A DNA stretch of 64,000 bases, taken from contig JAJYWN010000063.1 in assembly GCA_021791495.1 (NCBI GenBank), forward strand, positions 1 through 64,000, read 5' to 3'. Position 1 is the first letter of the stretch, and every line of letters begins with the position of its first letter. This document shows, in pieces, positions 45,480-56,516 of the stretch. The notes under the pieces were generated by a model. That model was given only the letters and a program-made list of their open reading frames with translations, searched no databases and had not been told where the DNA came from. Made by a program: the position numbers and the translations under genes. Origin of the DNA: Bacillota bacterium. GTDB lineage: Bacteria; Bacillota; Sulfobacillia; JAJYWN01.

Positions 45480-46862
45480 CTACGACAGATCCTCGTATCG
45501 CGCGGTAAAGTGGCGCAGCACCGGCGCCTCGTACACCATCTTGAGGCCGGTGAGCGACGCTTTACGGGCGGCGATGCGCTCGAAGGTGTGGACCACGAAG
45601 TCCATGTGCCGGTCGGTGTAGACGCGGCGCGGGATGGCCAGCCGGACCAGTTCCATCCGCGGGTAGACCATCTCGCCCGTCTCGGGGTCGCGGTGGGCGA
45701 AAGCGGCCGTGCCCAGTTCCACGGCACGGACCGCGCCCTCCAGGTAGAGTTCGACCACCAGCCGCTGCCCCGGGAACTGCGGCTGCGGGATGTGCGGCAA
45801 GAAGGCCTTCGCGTCCACGTACACGCCGTGGCCTCCCGCCGGTCTGACCGTGGGGACACCTGCCGCCCACAGCCCCTGGGCCAGGTAGGCGGCCTGCCCG
45901 ACGCGGTTTTCAAGGTAATCAAGGTCTTCCACCTCGCGCAGCCCGACGGCCAGCGCCGCCAGGTCGCGCCCGGCCATGCCCCCGTACGTGCGGAAGCCTT
46001 CGTAGACGATCTCCCATTGGACGGCGGTCTGGTAGAAGCCCTCATCATTCATGGCCAGGAAGCCACCGATGTTCACCAGGCCGTCCTTTTTCGCGCTCAT
46101 GGTGCACCCTTCGCCATAGGAGAACATTTCTCGGGAAATATCGGCAACCGACCGCCCGCCGTACCCCGGTTCCCGCTCGCGGATGAAGTAGGCGTTCTCG
46201 GCGAAACGGGCGGCGTCGAAGTACAAGGGGACCCCGTAACGTCGGCATAGTTCTGAGGTGGCCCTGATGTTGGCCATGGACACCGGCTGGCCACCGTTGT
46301 TATTGCAGGTGACGGTGAGGAGGACGAAGGGGACGCGGCCGCCATATTCTTTGAGCGCTGCCTCCAGCTTCACCAAGTCGATGTCGCCCTTGAAGGGGGC
46401 TTCGGCCGCCGGGTCATAGCCTTCCTCGGTGAGGAGGTTGACCGGCGTGGCTTTGCGCAGCATGATGTGGCCCTCGGTGGTGTCGAAGTGGGCGTTGCCC
46501 AGCACCATGTCACCTTCCTTGACCAGCGCCGTCATGAGGATGTTCTCCGCCGCCCGCCCCTGGTGCGTCGGGACTACGAAACGGTAACCCATGACGTCGC
46601 GCACCGCCGACTCTAGTTCGAAGAAGCTGCGGCTGCCGGCGTACGCCTCGTCGCCCGTCATCAAGGCGGCCCACTGCCGGTCGCTCATGGCGCTGGTGCC
46701 GCTGTCGGTCAGGAGGTCGATGTAGACATCCTCGGAACGGAGGTTGAAGACATTGTAGCCGGCCTCCCGCATTCGCCGCCGGCGCTCCTCCGGGGCTGGC
46801 AGGCGAATGGGCTCCACCATCTTGATGCGGAACGGTTCAGCGTAGGTGTCTCTTGGTCTCAC
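45480..46862 (-). CDS. tnaA: Tryptophanase (tryptophan indole-lyase)
   Basis: About 460 residues of the PLP-dependent beta-eliminating lyase family, which splits L-tryptophan into indole, pyruvate and ammonia. PLP-lysine lies in GCTMSAKKDGLVNIGG (about 258-259); GGQPVSMANIRA and IDLLTDSGTSAMSDRQW are family blocks. It is distinguished from tyrosine phenol-lyase by Asp127 in HFDTTEGH (Thr in the phenol-lyase), Leu383 in AVELG (Arg in the phenol-lyase) and His451 in LRHFTA (Phe in the phenol-lyase). GTG 46862 after AAAGGGG is preferred over ATG 46889. No tryptophan permease or tnaC-like leader was recognised. It sits in the block inserted between rho and rpmE. Confidence 0.88.
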   Translation of the reverse strand: MRPRDTYAEPFRIKMVEPIRLPAPEERRRRMREAGYNVFNLRSEDVYIDLLTDSGTSAMSDRQWAALMTGDEAYAGSRSFFELESAVRDVMGYRFVVPTHQGRAAENILMTALVKEGDMVLGNAHFDTTEGHIMLRKATPVNLLTEEGYDPAAEAPFKGDIDLVKLEAALKEYGGRVPFVLLTVTCNNNGGQPVSMANIRATSELCRRYGVPLYFDAARFAENAYFIREREPGYGGRSVADISREMFSYGEGCTMSAKKDGLVNIGGFLAMNDEGFYQTAVQWEIVYEGFRTYGGMAGRDLAALAVGLREVEDLDYLENRVGQAAYLAQGLWAAGVPTVRPAGGHGVYVDAKAFLPHIPQPQFPGQRLVVELYLEGAVRAVELGTAAFAHRDPETGEMVYPRMELVRLAIPRRVYTDRHMDFVVHTFERIAARKASLTGLKMVYEAPVLRHFTARYEDLS

Positions 46863-47152
46863 CGATCGGCCCCTTTCCGAGTAATCCATCTTCCGTAGCG
46901 TATCTTCAAGTATGCTTTTATGCCTTCGAGGTTTGTGTTACCGCCCTTAGAGCTTCCTCCGAACGGTGTGCGAAACCTCCATGCGTTGGGGAAGGCATGG
47001 TCGTTGTCTTTTCGCACCTGTGAGGGTTGGTGATATCATATGTGATAGCACCAAACCGCATAGGCGGAAAAACCAAGCCACACACCTGGCAGCCGTGAGC
47101 GTATCTGTGCCTCATCGTATGGCTGGGTCACCGAACGGCCACTAAACGGCTA
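46863..47152. other. Divergent gap between tnaA and rpmE
   Basis: Nearly 300 nt hold the upstream regions of both genes. A 65-codon minus-strand frame (46918-47115) shows no ribosome binding site and no recognisable protein. No tna leader peptide with the expected Trp codon could be identified. Confidence 0.4.
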
Positions 47153-47182
47153 TTGAAGTTCGCGGCGAGACTGAGCTATAAT
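47153..47182 (+). promoter_or_regulatory. SigA-type promoter of rpmE
   Basis: TTGAAG (47153-47158), an 18-nt spacer, then the perfect -10 box TATAAT (47177-47182), about 38 nt before the rpmE start. It is the clearest housekeeping promoter in the window. Confidence 0.7.
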
Positions 47183-47219
47183 AAGACGGTCTAACAGGGT
47201 GATAAGCGAGGTGCCTGTC

Positions 47220-47423
47220 GTGAAAGAGAACATTCATCCGAAATATGAAAAGACGACCATCACGTGTGCCTGCGGCGCCGTCTATGAAGTCGGCTCCACG
47301 AAGAAGAACGTGAAGGTTGAAATCTGCGCGAAGTGCCACCCGTTCTATACCGGCAGCCAGGCGCGCATCGTGGACACGGCCGGCCGCGTCGAGCGGTTTA
47401 AGAAGAAGTACGGCCTGAAGTAG
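47220..47423 (+). CDS. rpmE: 50S ribosomal protein L31, zinc-binding type
   Basis: A 67-residue protein from GTG 47220 with GAGGTG upstream. It opens with [18 protein letters not shown] and continues with [20 protein letters not shown]. The four cysteines (C-x-C and C-x-x-C) form the zinc ribbon of the C+ form of L31, which is replaced by a zinc-free paralogue under zinc starvation in some bacteria. It has its own promoter and terminator. Confidence 0.95.
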   Translation: MKENIHPKYEKTTITCACGAVYEVGSTKKNVKVEICAKCHPFYTGSQARIVDTAGRVERFKKKYGLK

Positions 47424-47446
47424 CTACCTTAACTTTCGGCAATCGA

Positions 47447-47475
47447 GCAGAGCCGTCGGGCTCTGCTTTTGCTTT
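47447..47475 (+). terminator. Intrinsic terminator after rpmE
   Basis: Perfect stem GCAGAGCC (47447-47454) / GGCTCTGC (47459-47466) with loop GTCG, followed by the T-rich run TTTTGCTTT. Confidence 0.85.
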
Positions 47476-47511
47476 CTCTTGGCGGGCGGAGGACGAAAGG
47501 GGTGACAAGGG

Positions 47512-48522
47512 ATGAGCGGCGAGACCAACCGCAAGGCGAAGGCTCCGTTCAACTATGGCGGCCAGGCCGTCATCGAAGGTGTGATGATGCGTGGCCCGCA
47601 CAAGCTGACAACGGCCGTGCGCCGGCCGGACGGCACCATCGCCATGTCTTGCCAGCCACTGGTTTCTTTGCGGGACCGCTACCCTTGGCTGAAACTGCCC
47701 GTCTTCCGTGGCGTCATCGCCTTATACGAGTCGCTGGCCTTTGGCGTGCAGGCCCTGATGTTCTCGGCCAACGAGAGCGGCGAGGAGGACGAAGAGCTTA
47801 CCAGCGGTCAGATGGGGTTGACGGTGGTGATTTCCTTCGCCATCGCCATCGGGTTCTTCATGTTGCTGCCCACCTACCTCATGGGGCTGCTGAAGAGTCA
47901 CTTCGGACATTCCACGGTGACCTTCAACTTGGTCGAAGGGTTGTTCCGCATGGTCATCCTGGTGGCGTATATCTGGGGTGTGTCGCGCTTCAAGGACATT
48001 CAGCGGGTGTTCGCCTACCACGGCGCGGAGCATAAGGTGATTCACGCCCACGAGGCCGGCCGTGAACTGACGCCCGCCAACTGCCGCGAGTATTCGTGCC
48101 TGCACCCGCGGTGCGGCACGGCTTTTCTGCTCTTCGTGGCGCTGGTCAGCATCGTGCTCTTCTCGCTGTTCGGCTGGCCCAGCCTGTGGAAGAGGCTGCT
48201 GACGCGGCTGCTCCTGCTGCCCGTGGTAGCTGGGCTGTCGTTTGAGGTAACGCAACTGGCGGCGAAGCACGTCCGCGCGCCTTGGGCCGTGCCGATCTTG
48301 TGGCCCGGGCTGATGTTGCAGAAGCTAACGACGCGCGAGCCGGACGAGAGCATGCTCGAAGTGGCCATCGAGGCGCTGAAGAACGCCAAGGAGGGCGACG
48401 CCGAGGCCGAGGGGGCAGACGCCAAGGTCGGTGATGCCGCTACTGCCGGCGCCGCCGCCGCTGATGCCGCCGCCGGGGTTAACGGCGACCTTCCGGGCCC
48501 CGCACCGGTCGAAATCAACTAA
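47512..48522 (+). CDS. DUF1385 (YqhQ-like) membrane protein
   Basis: A 336-residue protein of the DUF1385 family, usual near prfA in clostridia-like genomes. Conserved N-terminal block YGGQAVIEGVMMRGPHKLTT; membrane segments at about 105-130, 145-165 and 205-245; conserved loop VFAYHGAEHKVIHAHEAG, followed by a Cys pair (CREYSCLHPRCGTAFLL). Function in the family is unknown; the conserved His/Cys cluster suggests metal binding (inference). The C-terminal 50 residues are an Ala/Asp/Glu-rich tail. The gene precedes prfA by 12 nt, so the two are co-transcribed. Confidence 0.85.
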   Translation: MSGETNRKAKAPFNYGGQAVIEGVMMRGPHKLTTAVRRPDGTIAMSCQPLVSLRDRYPWLKLPVFRGVIALYESLAFGVQALMFSANESGEEDEELTSGQMGLTVVISFAIAIGFFMLLPTYLMGLLKSHFGHSTVTFNLVEGLFRMVILVAYIWGVSRFKDIQRVFAYHGAEHKVIHAHEAGRELTPANCREYSCLHPRCGTAFLLFVALVSIVLFSLFGWPSLWKRLLTRLLLLPVVAGLSFEVTQLAAKHVRAPWAVPILWPGLMLQKLTTREPDESMLEVAIEALKNAKEGDAEAEGADAKVGDAATAGAAAADAAAGVNGDLPGPAPVEIN

Positions 48523-48534
48523 GGAGTGCCTGAC

Positions 48535-49650
48535 ATGTTCGAGAAACTGGAATCCCTTGAGAAGAGATATGACGAGCTATCAAACATGATGGCCGACCCG
48601 GCGGTGATCACCGACCACCAGCGTTTTCAGCAGCTGGCGAAGGAGCACCGTAAGATCGAGGCCATCGTGTTGAAGTTCCGCGAGTATAAGAAGGCCGCCA
48701 AGGAGCTGGCCGATTCCCGCGAGCTGCTGGAGGCGGGCGAGGGCGGCGGCGGCGGTAGCGACGCCGACACCGATTTCCGCGAAATGGTGAAGGCGGAGAT
48801 CGAGTCCCTTGAGGCGCGCATTGCCGCGGCCGAGAACGAGATGCGGGTGATGCTGCTGCCCAAGGACCCGAACGATGAGAAGAACATCATCGTCGAGATC
48901 CGCGCTGGGACGGGCGGCGAGGAAGCGGCCCTGTTCGCCGGTGACCTCTTCCGGATGTACAGCCGTTACGCCGAGCGGCACGGGTGGCGTATTGAACCCT
49001 TGTCGACCAGTGAGACCGGTATCGGCGGCCTGAAGGAAATGGTCTTCGCCGTGGAAGGCGAGGGGGCGTACAGCCGCTTGAAGTACGAGGGCGGCGGGCA
49101 CCGGGTGCAGCGCGTTCCTGACACTGAGGCCAGCGGTCGCATCCACACGTCCATGGCGACGGTGGCGGTGCTTGCGGAAGCCGAGGAAGTCGACATCCAG
49201 ATCGCACCGAGCGATCTGCGGATCGATACTTATTGCGCCGGCGGGCCGGGCGGGCAGGGCGTGAACACCACTTATTCGGCGGTGCGCATCACCCACATCC
49301 CGACGGGGATCGTCGCCACGTGCCAGGACGAGCGATCTCAGATTAAGAACCGCGACAAGGCCATGCGCGTGTTGCGGTCGCGGCTGTTGGAGCGGGCCGA
49401 GGCAGAGCAGCAGGCGAAGATGGCCGACGCGCGGAACAGCCAGGTGGGGACGGGGGACCGCGGCGACCGGGTACGGACCTATAACTTCCCGCAGAACCGG
49501 GTCACCGACCACCGCATCGGGCTGTCGGTGCACCGTATCGCCGGCGTCATGGACGGGGAACTGGACGAGTTCATCGACGCCCTCATCGCCGATGAGCAGG
49601 CCGTGCGCCTGAAGGCGGCGGCGGAAGGGCAGGCGGCGGTGAGCCTGTAA
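48535..49650 (+). CDS. prfA: Peptide chain release factor 1
   Basis: A 371-residue RF1. The GGQ motif is in [20 protein letters not shown], which contacts the peptidyl-transferase centre. The codon-recognition tripeptide region [14 protein letters not shown] (P-x-T type) marks RF1, which reads UAA and UAG, rather than RF2. The Gly after the GGQ and the Tyr in NTTYSAV vary from the more common residues but lie outside the core motif. ATG 48535 has AAGGAG upstream. A Gly-rich insertion (about residues 65-80) is unusual. prmC, whose product methylates the GGQ glutamine, follows by 4 nt. Confidence 0.95.
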   Translation: MFEKLESLEKRYDELSNMMADPAVITDHQRFQQLAKEHRKIEAIVLKFREYKKAAKELADSRELLEAGEGGGGGSDADTDFREMVKAEIESLEARIAAAENEMRVMLLPKDPNDEKNIIVEIRAGTGGEEAALFAGDLFRMYSRYAERHGWRIEPLSTSETGIGGLKEMVFAVEGEGAYSRLKYEGGGHRVQRVPDTEASGRIHTSMATVAVLAEAEEVDIQIAPSDLRIDTYCAGGPGGQGVNTTYSAVRITHIPTGIVATCQDERSQIKNRDKAMRVLRSRLLERAEAEQQAKMADARNSQVGTGDRGDRVRTYNFPQNRVTDHRIGLSVHRIAGVMDGELDEFIDALIADEQAVRLKAAAEGQAAVSL

Positions 49651-49654
49651 CGTT

Positions 49655-50755
49655 ATGAATTCGCCAAAGGAGTGGCTGGAACGGGCCACGGAGATTCTGA
49701 GAGATGGCGGCGTCCCGTCTCCCAGGTGGGACGCGGAGATTCTATTGGGGCAGGTGCTCGGCTGTCGCCGGGGCGACCTGTCCTTCTTGCTGCGCCGGTG
49801 GAGGGCGGAGGTACGCAAGGTGGGGGACCGTCAGGTGGGGGACCGTACAGGAGGCCTGGCCACCGGTGAGGAGCGGGAGGATACAGTCTGGAACAGCCGC
49901 GTTGCCGAACGGTACTGGGCTCTGGTGCAGCGGCGGGCGGCGCGTGAACCTCTGCAGCACCTGTGCGGTAGCTGGGACTTCATGGGGCTGGAGCTGGCGG
50001 TGGACCGGCGGGCCCTCATCCCTCGGCCCGAGACGGAAGTCCTGGTCGAGACGGTGGTGAGGCGGCTGAAGGAGATGGCCGCGGAGAAGTCCGCAGACAG
50101 TGCCGGCGGGCCGCCGTTGGCCGCCGACGTGGGCACGGGGACCGGCGCGATAGCTCTGGCTTTGGCTCATTTCTGTCCGGAGTTCCGCATCCTCGGCACT
50201 GACATCTCCGCCGACGCGCTTGACCTGGCTTCGGCCAACGCCCTGCACCTTGGCTTATCCGAGCGGGTGGAGTTTGCAATGGGGGATCTTCTGAAACCAG
50301 TTGAGGCCTGGTTGGGTAGGCGGCGTCAGGCTGCGCATTCAGCCGGGCCGAGCGGCACACGGCTTCCAGGCGAAGCCGCAGGATTGGTCGCCCTGGTGTC
50401 CAATCCCCCCTACATCCCTACGGCGGACGTCGCGTCGCTGCAACCCGAGGTGGCCCTTCACGACCCCAGAGTCGCACTGGACGGGGGGGCGGACGGGTTG
50501 GATTTCTACCGGCGCCTGATTCCCAGAGCACTGGCGCTTTTGCGACAGGGAGACGGTAAGAGCCCGGCCACCGCTGAACGAGAAGGGCATAGTCGGCGCG
50601 GCGGCGATCGCCTTGGTGGGCTGTGTGCCGTCGAGGTCGGCTCTGGGCAGGCACCAGAGGTCGCGGCCCTGTTCCGCCAGGCCGGGTACAATAATATCAG
50701 CGTAACCAAGGACCTCAGTGGCGTCGACCGGGTGGTCCTTGGGCACCGGGCTTAG
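49655..50755 (+). CDS. prmC: Release factor glutamine methyltransferase
   Basis: A 366-residue SAM-dependent N5-glutamine methyltransferase that modifies the GGQ motif of release factors. The SAM-binding motif ADVGTGTGAIALALA and the catalytic VSNPPYIP are present; ALIPRPETEVLVE is the family block before the Rossmann fold. It is about 80 residues longer than usual because of insertions after residue 50 (RQVGDRTGGLATGEER), before the NPPY motif and near the C-terminus (SPATAEREGHSRRGG), all low-complexity. It is coupled to prfA. Confidence 0.92.
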   Translation: MNSPKEWLERATEILRDGGVPSPRWDAEILLGQVLGCRRGDLSFLLRRWRAEVRKVGDRQVGDRTGGLATGEEREDTVWNSRVAERYWALVQRRAAREPLQHLCGSWDFMGLELAVDRRALIPRPETEVLVETVVRRLKEMAAEKSADSAGGPPLAADVGTGTGAIALALAHFCPEFRILGTDISADALDLASANALHLGLSERVEFAMGDLLKPVEAWLGRRRQAAHSAGPSGTRLPGEAAGLVALVSNPPYIPTADVASLQPEVALHDPRVALDGGADGLDFYRRLIPRALALLRQGDGKSPATAEREGHSRRGGDRLGGLCAVEVGSGQAPEVAALFRQAGYNNISVTKDLSGVDRVVLGHRA

Positions 50756-50813
50756 AAGACGCGGGAAGACTCTACACGTAATCCACGAGAATCGGAAAGC
50801 GGGGGACAACGGG

Positions 50814-51950
50814 TTGACATCTTCATCGTTCGCCCTGCTCGGGACCACTGTCATCAAGGTGGACCCGGAGCGCCCCGACGCCTCCGCCCTCTCCAAGGCG
50901 GCCGAGGTCATCCGTCGAGGCGGCTTGGTGGCCTTCCCCACTGAAACAGTCTACGGGCTGGGTGCCGACGGCCTGTCGAACGATGCCGTGAGCCGCATCT
51001 TCGCCGCCAAGGGCCGGCCGGCTACCAACCCGCTCATTCTTCACGTCACCGGCCTTGAGCAGGTGGAAGAGTTATCGCTAGCCGAGGGGATTCCCGAGGC
51101 CGCTTACCAACTGGCCGGGCGTTTCTGGCCGGGGCCGCTGACCCTGGTCATGCGCCGGACGGCGAAAGTGCCGGACCTAGTGGCGGCCAACCGCCCGACG
51201 TTCTCCTGCCGCGCCCCCGCCCACGCCGTGGCGCTCGCCCTTATTCGGGCCGTGGGACGGCCCCTGGCGGCGCCCAGCGCGAACCTTTCCGGCCGCCCCT
51301 CGCCGGTCACCGCTAAGCACGTGCTGGACGACCTATCGGGGCGCCTGGACCTGGTCCTGGATGCGGGGCAAACGCCGCTGGGCATCGAGTCAACCGTCCT
51401 TGACCTGACCGTGGACCCGCCCCGGATCCTGCGGCAGGGAGCAGTGACCAGGGAGGAGTTGGAGGCGGTCATTGGGCCGGTGGAGCTGGTCGGTGCGAGA
51501 GCCGGAGATGGCACTGGAGCCACCACGACCACGGATCCGGCACCCGGGGCCAGCCTTGAGCACTATCGACCCCGGGTGCCCGTTTACCTTATCGAACGCA
51601 CCGCTCATGAGCTTGACCGCTCCGACCAGACCGGAGTGAGAATTGCTCGCGTTGCCAAGGCGTTGGCCGATGCAGCCGGCGCTCCTCAGCCGGCGAAGAT
51701 TGGACTTCTCGTGACGACCGAAACAGCGCAGAACCTTGATCTCGGAACATCACCCGGTGCCGTCGAGGTATTGACGATGGGGTCGATGGCCGACGCGAGA
51801 GAGATCGCCGCGAACCTATATAGCCGCCTTCGAGACCTGGAACAGCGCGGAGTGACGGTGATCGCCGTTGAAAGCGTGAACTCCGAAGGTATCGGCGCTG
51901 TGATCATGGACCGCCTGCGCCAAGCGGCCGGACATAGGGTTTCCGACTAG
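50814..51950 (+). CDS. ywlC: L-threonylcarbamoyladenylate synthase (Sua5/YwlC)
   Basis: A 378-residue protein that makes threonylcarbamoyl-AMP for tRNA t6A37. The YrdC domain (about 15-215) shows GGLVAFPTETVYGLGADG, KGRPATNPLILHV and APSANLSGRPSPVTA. The Sua5 C-terminal domain (about 245-378) makes this the long form, as in Bacillus YwlC. The start is TTG 50814 with GGGGGA upstream; the frame extends further up over prmC without support. It follows prmC in the standard Firmicute order. Confidence 0.92.
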   Translation: MTSSSFALLGTTVIKVDPERPDASALSKAAEVIRRGGLVAFPTETVYGLGADGLSNDAVSRIFAAKGRPATNPLILHVTGLEQVEELSLAEGIPEAAYQLAGRFWPGPLTLVMRRTAKVPDLVAANRPTFSCRAPAHAVALALIRAVGRPLAAPSANLSGRPSPVTAKHVLDDLSGRLDLVLDAGQTPLGIESTVLDLTVDPPRILRQGAVTREELEAVIGPVELVGARAGDGTGATTTTDPAPGASLEHYRPRVPVYLIERTAHELDRSDQTGVRIARVAKALADAAGAPQPAKIGLLVTTETAQNLDLGTSPGAVEVLTMGSMADAREIAANLYSRLRDLEQRGVTVIAVESVNSEGIGAVIMDRLRQAAGHRVSD

Positions 51951-52091
51951 GCTTGCTTCCGCTTGTTCCGGGTGTCAGCCTGGCGGCTCGGGATCCAAAG
52001 GGAATAAGGAACTAAGTACTCGTCCGACCCGCAAGACCAGGGCGGACCACCAGTTTGCCCCCTTGATGAGCCCCGCGTTCGGCAGTCCGGA

Positions 52092-53341
52092 TCAGTCTGG
52101 GCGTGCCCTCTTCAACGTGTCAAGGATGACACCGACATCCCCCATGTTGTTGTACATGTGGAAGGAAAGCCGCAGGCCGCCTCGGCGCACGGAGTGGCGG
52201 ATTCCCGCCGCCTTGAGCTGGTTGCTAACCTCCCTGACCGAGGGCCATTTCCCACCGGGACGGCCGTGGCCCGGCGTGAGAATGACGATGTGGGACACAG
52301 CCTCGGGAGCGTCGTCCGGGCGCGGGCTGCGCAGGACGTATCCCAGCTCCTCGACGCCGCGGCTCAAGGCGGCCGCCAGACCGACCACGTGCCGCTCGAT
52401 TTCCTTGACGCCGATGGCCGCGACCTGATCAATCCCTGCCTCAAGGGCGTGGAGGGCCAGGTAGTTCCAGTTTCCCACCTCGAAGCGCCGCGCCCCGGCC
52501 GCCAGGGCGTAGCTGAAGTCGCCCAGCACTTCCTCGTGGCTGTCGCCCAGGTCCACGCTATAACGGGCCAGGTAGTTGGGATGGAGGCGGGCGGCCAGCT
52601 CCTTCCGTACGTACAAAACGCCCAGCCCATACAGGCCCAAGAGGCCCTTGCTGGTGGCGGCGGCGGCCGCCGCAACGGGGGTGCGGCGCACGCTAAAGTC
52701 GTGGATACCGAGGGACTGTACCGCGTCTACCAGGAGGAGGATGCCCTTCTCCTCACAGAAACGGCTGATAGCGCCGAGGTCGACCTTGTCACCCGTGGCG
52801 AAGGAAACCGAAGCGATGCCGATGGCCCTGGTGCGCTCGTCGCAGGCCGCGGCCAGCTGGTCGATGGTGACCACGGCTGACGTCGACGCCTCTCCGCCGG
52901 GCACCCGTGGAGCGGTCCGGCCGCCGGCGCCACCGCCCGCGGCGCCCCACCCAGCTCCAGCGTCCGCACCTCCACCCCCAACCGCCTCAGGTTGAGCCAG
53001 GCGTACACGTTATTGGGGTGCTCGAACTCCGGGGCGATGACCACATTGTCGCCCGCCCGCCACTCCAGGGCGGCGATGACGGCGTTCAGCCCGTCGGAGG
53101 TGTTCTTGACGAAGGCGACTTCGTCGGGGTCGGCCTCAATGAGCGCCGCCACCTTACTCCGCACCTGGCCCACGTGGGCCAGCCACTCGTCCTTGTGGTC
53201 GACCGTCCCCTCACTCTCGTCCATAAACCTGGCAATGGCCTCGCGCACGGGCGCCGAAAGTGGGTTTCGGGCCGCCACATCCACGTAAGTGCATTTCAGA
53301 GCCGCCGGGAACTGCTTCCGCGCTTCCGCGAACTTATCCAA
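52092..53341 (-). pseudogene. Class V aminotransferase/cysteine desulfurase-like gene, frameshifted
   Basis: The N-terminal part (from TTG 53341: LDKFAEARKQFPAALKCTYV, EVAFVKNTSDGLNAVIAALE, EFEHPNNVYAWLNLRRLGVE) and C-terminal part (DLGAISRFCEEKGILLLVDA, then PLP-lysine in AATSKGLLGLYGLGVLYV) lie in different frames. The change falls in a GC-rich stretch at about 52900-52965. Joined, they give a full-length class V aminotransferase of about 415 residues. A sequencing error or a real mutation are both possible. It follows the CapA-like gene by about 30 nt on the same strand, so the two form an operon. The substrate cannot be inferred. Confidence 0.75.
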
Positions 53342-53372
53342 GGTGTTTTTCGACCTCCCGCCGCCGCGCCCG

Positions 53373-54752
<1,380 letters not shown>

Positions 54753-55066
54753 GGTGATGGAGACCTCCTTAGAGTCCTAGGCTGATCGGCGTCTCTGCTC
54801 TTCGGTGGAAAGAGTCGGGTGTCGAAAAGTCATCATATCGAAAGTTCAATGCGGATGGCCGGTAGTCCTGTGAGTAGTCCTGTGGCTAGTCTTGAGAGGT
54901 GCGCCGTTCTTCGGCACGAGGCTATGGCCGGCCTTCGTCCGGACCTCTGCATCCGGGGCCCGCGCCAAGCGGCGGCGGAGCCGGGAGGTTGTCCAAGCAC
55001 AATGAGCGAACCTACTCAGGGACCGTTCTCAGTATCTTCATCCAGAGGTCCAGAGGGGGTTAGTCT
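54753..55066. other. Divergent gap with 12-bp tandem repeat
   Basis: Between the CapA-like and GNAT genes. It contains three 12-bp tandem units (GTAGTCCTGTGA, GTAGTCCTGTGG, CTAGTCTTGAGA; 54862-54897), possibly regulatory. A 103-codon plus frame from 54819 has no ribosome binding site and looks spurious. Confidence 0.4.
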
Positions 55067-55987
55067 GTGCTTCACGCCGACGCGGCGTTGGCACGCCGCA
55101 TCGAATCTGCTGATATCCCGGGCCAGTTAGAATACATCGCGGCCCTCAACCGTGTCTACCCCGAGTTGGGTGGCCGCTCCTTACCCTTGGGAGGCGGGGC
55201 CTATGCCTTCTACGCCGGCCCGGACTCGCCCATTAACCGAGCGCTGGGGCTGGGCATGGGCTTGGCCGGCGATGGGACGGGCGACGTGGTGGGCGACGGC
55301 TGGACTGGCACGGAGGATCTAAATACGACCTTGGAGCGGATGGAAGCCTTCTACCGCGAGTGCAGGGAGAGTCCGCAGCTCGACCTGAACCCGCTATCCG
55401 ACGAAAAGCTGTGGGGCGTCCTTGGGAAGCGGGGGTATCTCATCCGGTGGTTCATCAACGTGCATTTCCAGGCCCTGACGCCGGGTCTGAGTCATACCTC
55501 TGGCCGTGCGGCGTCCGGCCACACCTCCGGCCAGGACCAAGGGGTGTTTTTGCCTCCGACGGCGCGCGGTCTCAAGGTCACGGTGGCGAAGACCCGGGAA
55601 GAGCGGGACCTTTGGGTTAAGACGGTGGACCAGGGTTTCGCGGAACAGGACGACAGGCCGTTGAACCATCCCAGCATCGCTTACGCCGTCTCCCACCGGC
55701 CGGCAGTGAGCTGTTTCCTGGCGACCATTGATGGTGAGCCGGCGGGCGGCGCAGCCCTGGAGATCAAAGACGGGGTGGCCCATTGCTTTAGCACCTCGAC
55801 GCGCCCGCGCTTCCGTGGGCGGGGGGTCCAGACTGCGCTTTTGGAGGCCCGTCTGGCGGCGGCGGAGGCCGCGGTGTGCGACCTTGCGGTCGTTATGACC
55901 ACGCCGGGTACCCCGTCGGAGCGTAACGTCGAGCGAGCCGGGTTTCGCACGGCCTATACGTTCGTCAGGATGGTCAAGGGAGATTAG
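55067..55987 (+). CDS. GNAT-family N-acetyltransferase with unknown N-terminal domain
   Basis: A 306-residue protein. The C-terminal half (about 165-306) is a GNAT domain: ATIDGEPAGGAALEIKDG, acetyl-CoA-binding region TSTRPRFRGRGVQTALLEAR, and end VERAGFRTAYTFVRMVK. The N-terminal half (about 1-140) resembles a degenerate GNAT-like or helper domain, with LDLNPLSDEKLWGVLGKRGY, so the whole may be a tandem GNAT. Such proteins acetylate small molecules or antibiotics. GTG 55067 follows GAGGGGG. The substrate is unknown. Confidence 0.75.
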   Translation: MLHADAALARRIESADIPGQLEYIAALNRVYPELGGRSLPLGGGAYAFYAGPDSPINRALGLGMGLAGDGTGDVVGDGWTGTEDLNTTLERMEAFYRECRESPQLDLNPLSDEKLWGVLGKRGYLIRWFINVHFQALTPGLSHTSGRAASGHTSGQDQGVFLPPTARGLKVTVAKTREERDLWVKTVDQGFAEQDDRPLNHPSIAYAVSHRPAVSCFLATIDGEPAGGAALEIKDGVAHCFSTSTRPRFRGRGVQTALLEARLAAAEAAVCDLAVVMTTPGTPSERNVERAGFRTAYTFVRMVKGD

Positions 55988-56027
55988 GCCTCGACCGGCA
56001 GCCGGATAGGTCCGTGGTGGCGGCATG

Positions 56028-56283
56028 ACGATGGAATCGTCTTTGCCGAACCGAAAAGACGAAAACTTCGTCATCCAGTCTTCTGGGGACGGTCGGAAAG
56101 GATCCGACGGAGCTGAAGTTAACGGAACACCAGCCTGCAGTTTACCCATAACGGGTTATCCCAAGGGCTCAAGGGCGAAAATGGGTGCCATTGGGACCTC
56201 AACGGTCCCACGAAGAGGCCGAAACTGCATCGATGACTAGATTTCCGTCTTTTGTCCTCCGCAAAGGCGATATTTTCGTCATC
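56028..56283. repeat. Paired hairpin element, family 3 (GACGAAAATATCGTC), copy b
   Basis: Units at 56028-56077 and 56232-56283 match those at 26735-27016: AATCGTCTTTG...AAAAGACGAAAACTTCGTCATCC and TTTCCGTCTTTTG...GGCGATATTTTCGTCATCC. In each, CGTCTTT pairs with AAAGACG-type sequence. A half-unit (TTTTCGTCATC) also occurs at about 62349, before rpiB. The rest of the gap 55988-56516 has no gene. Confidence 0.6.
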
Positions 56284-56516
56284 CCACCCCTCCGCCAGCC
56301 GGCTGCCCGGCTGCCCAGCCACCCGACCGCTCCCGCCGCTCCCCCCACCTCCCCCCGCGACCTCGTGGCCGTCCGCCGCTGGTTCAGCCGCCGGCGGGCT
56401 CCCACCCTACAGGGACATGGCGCCGCCGAGCGAATGTAACTAGGAAACGTCCTACAGAAAGAGGTAAAGACAGAGGTACGGAAAGAGGCACAGATAGGAG
56501 AGGGGACGCGGTAACC

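Noticed and set aside
46918-47115. Small minus-strand frame upstream of rpmE
   Set aside because: No ribosome binding site, no family resemblance, and it overlaps the upstream region of rpmE.
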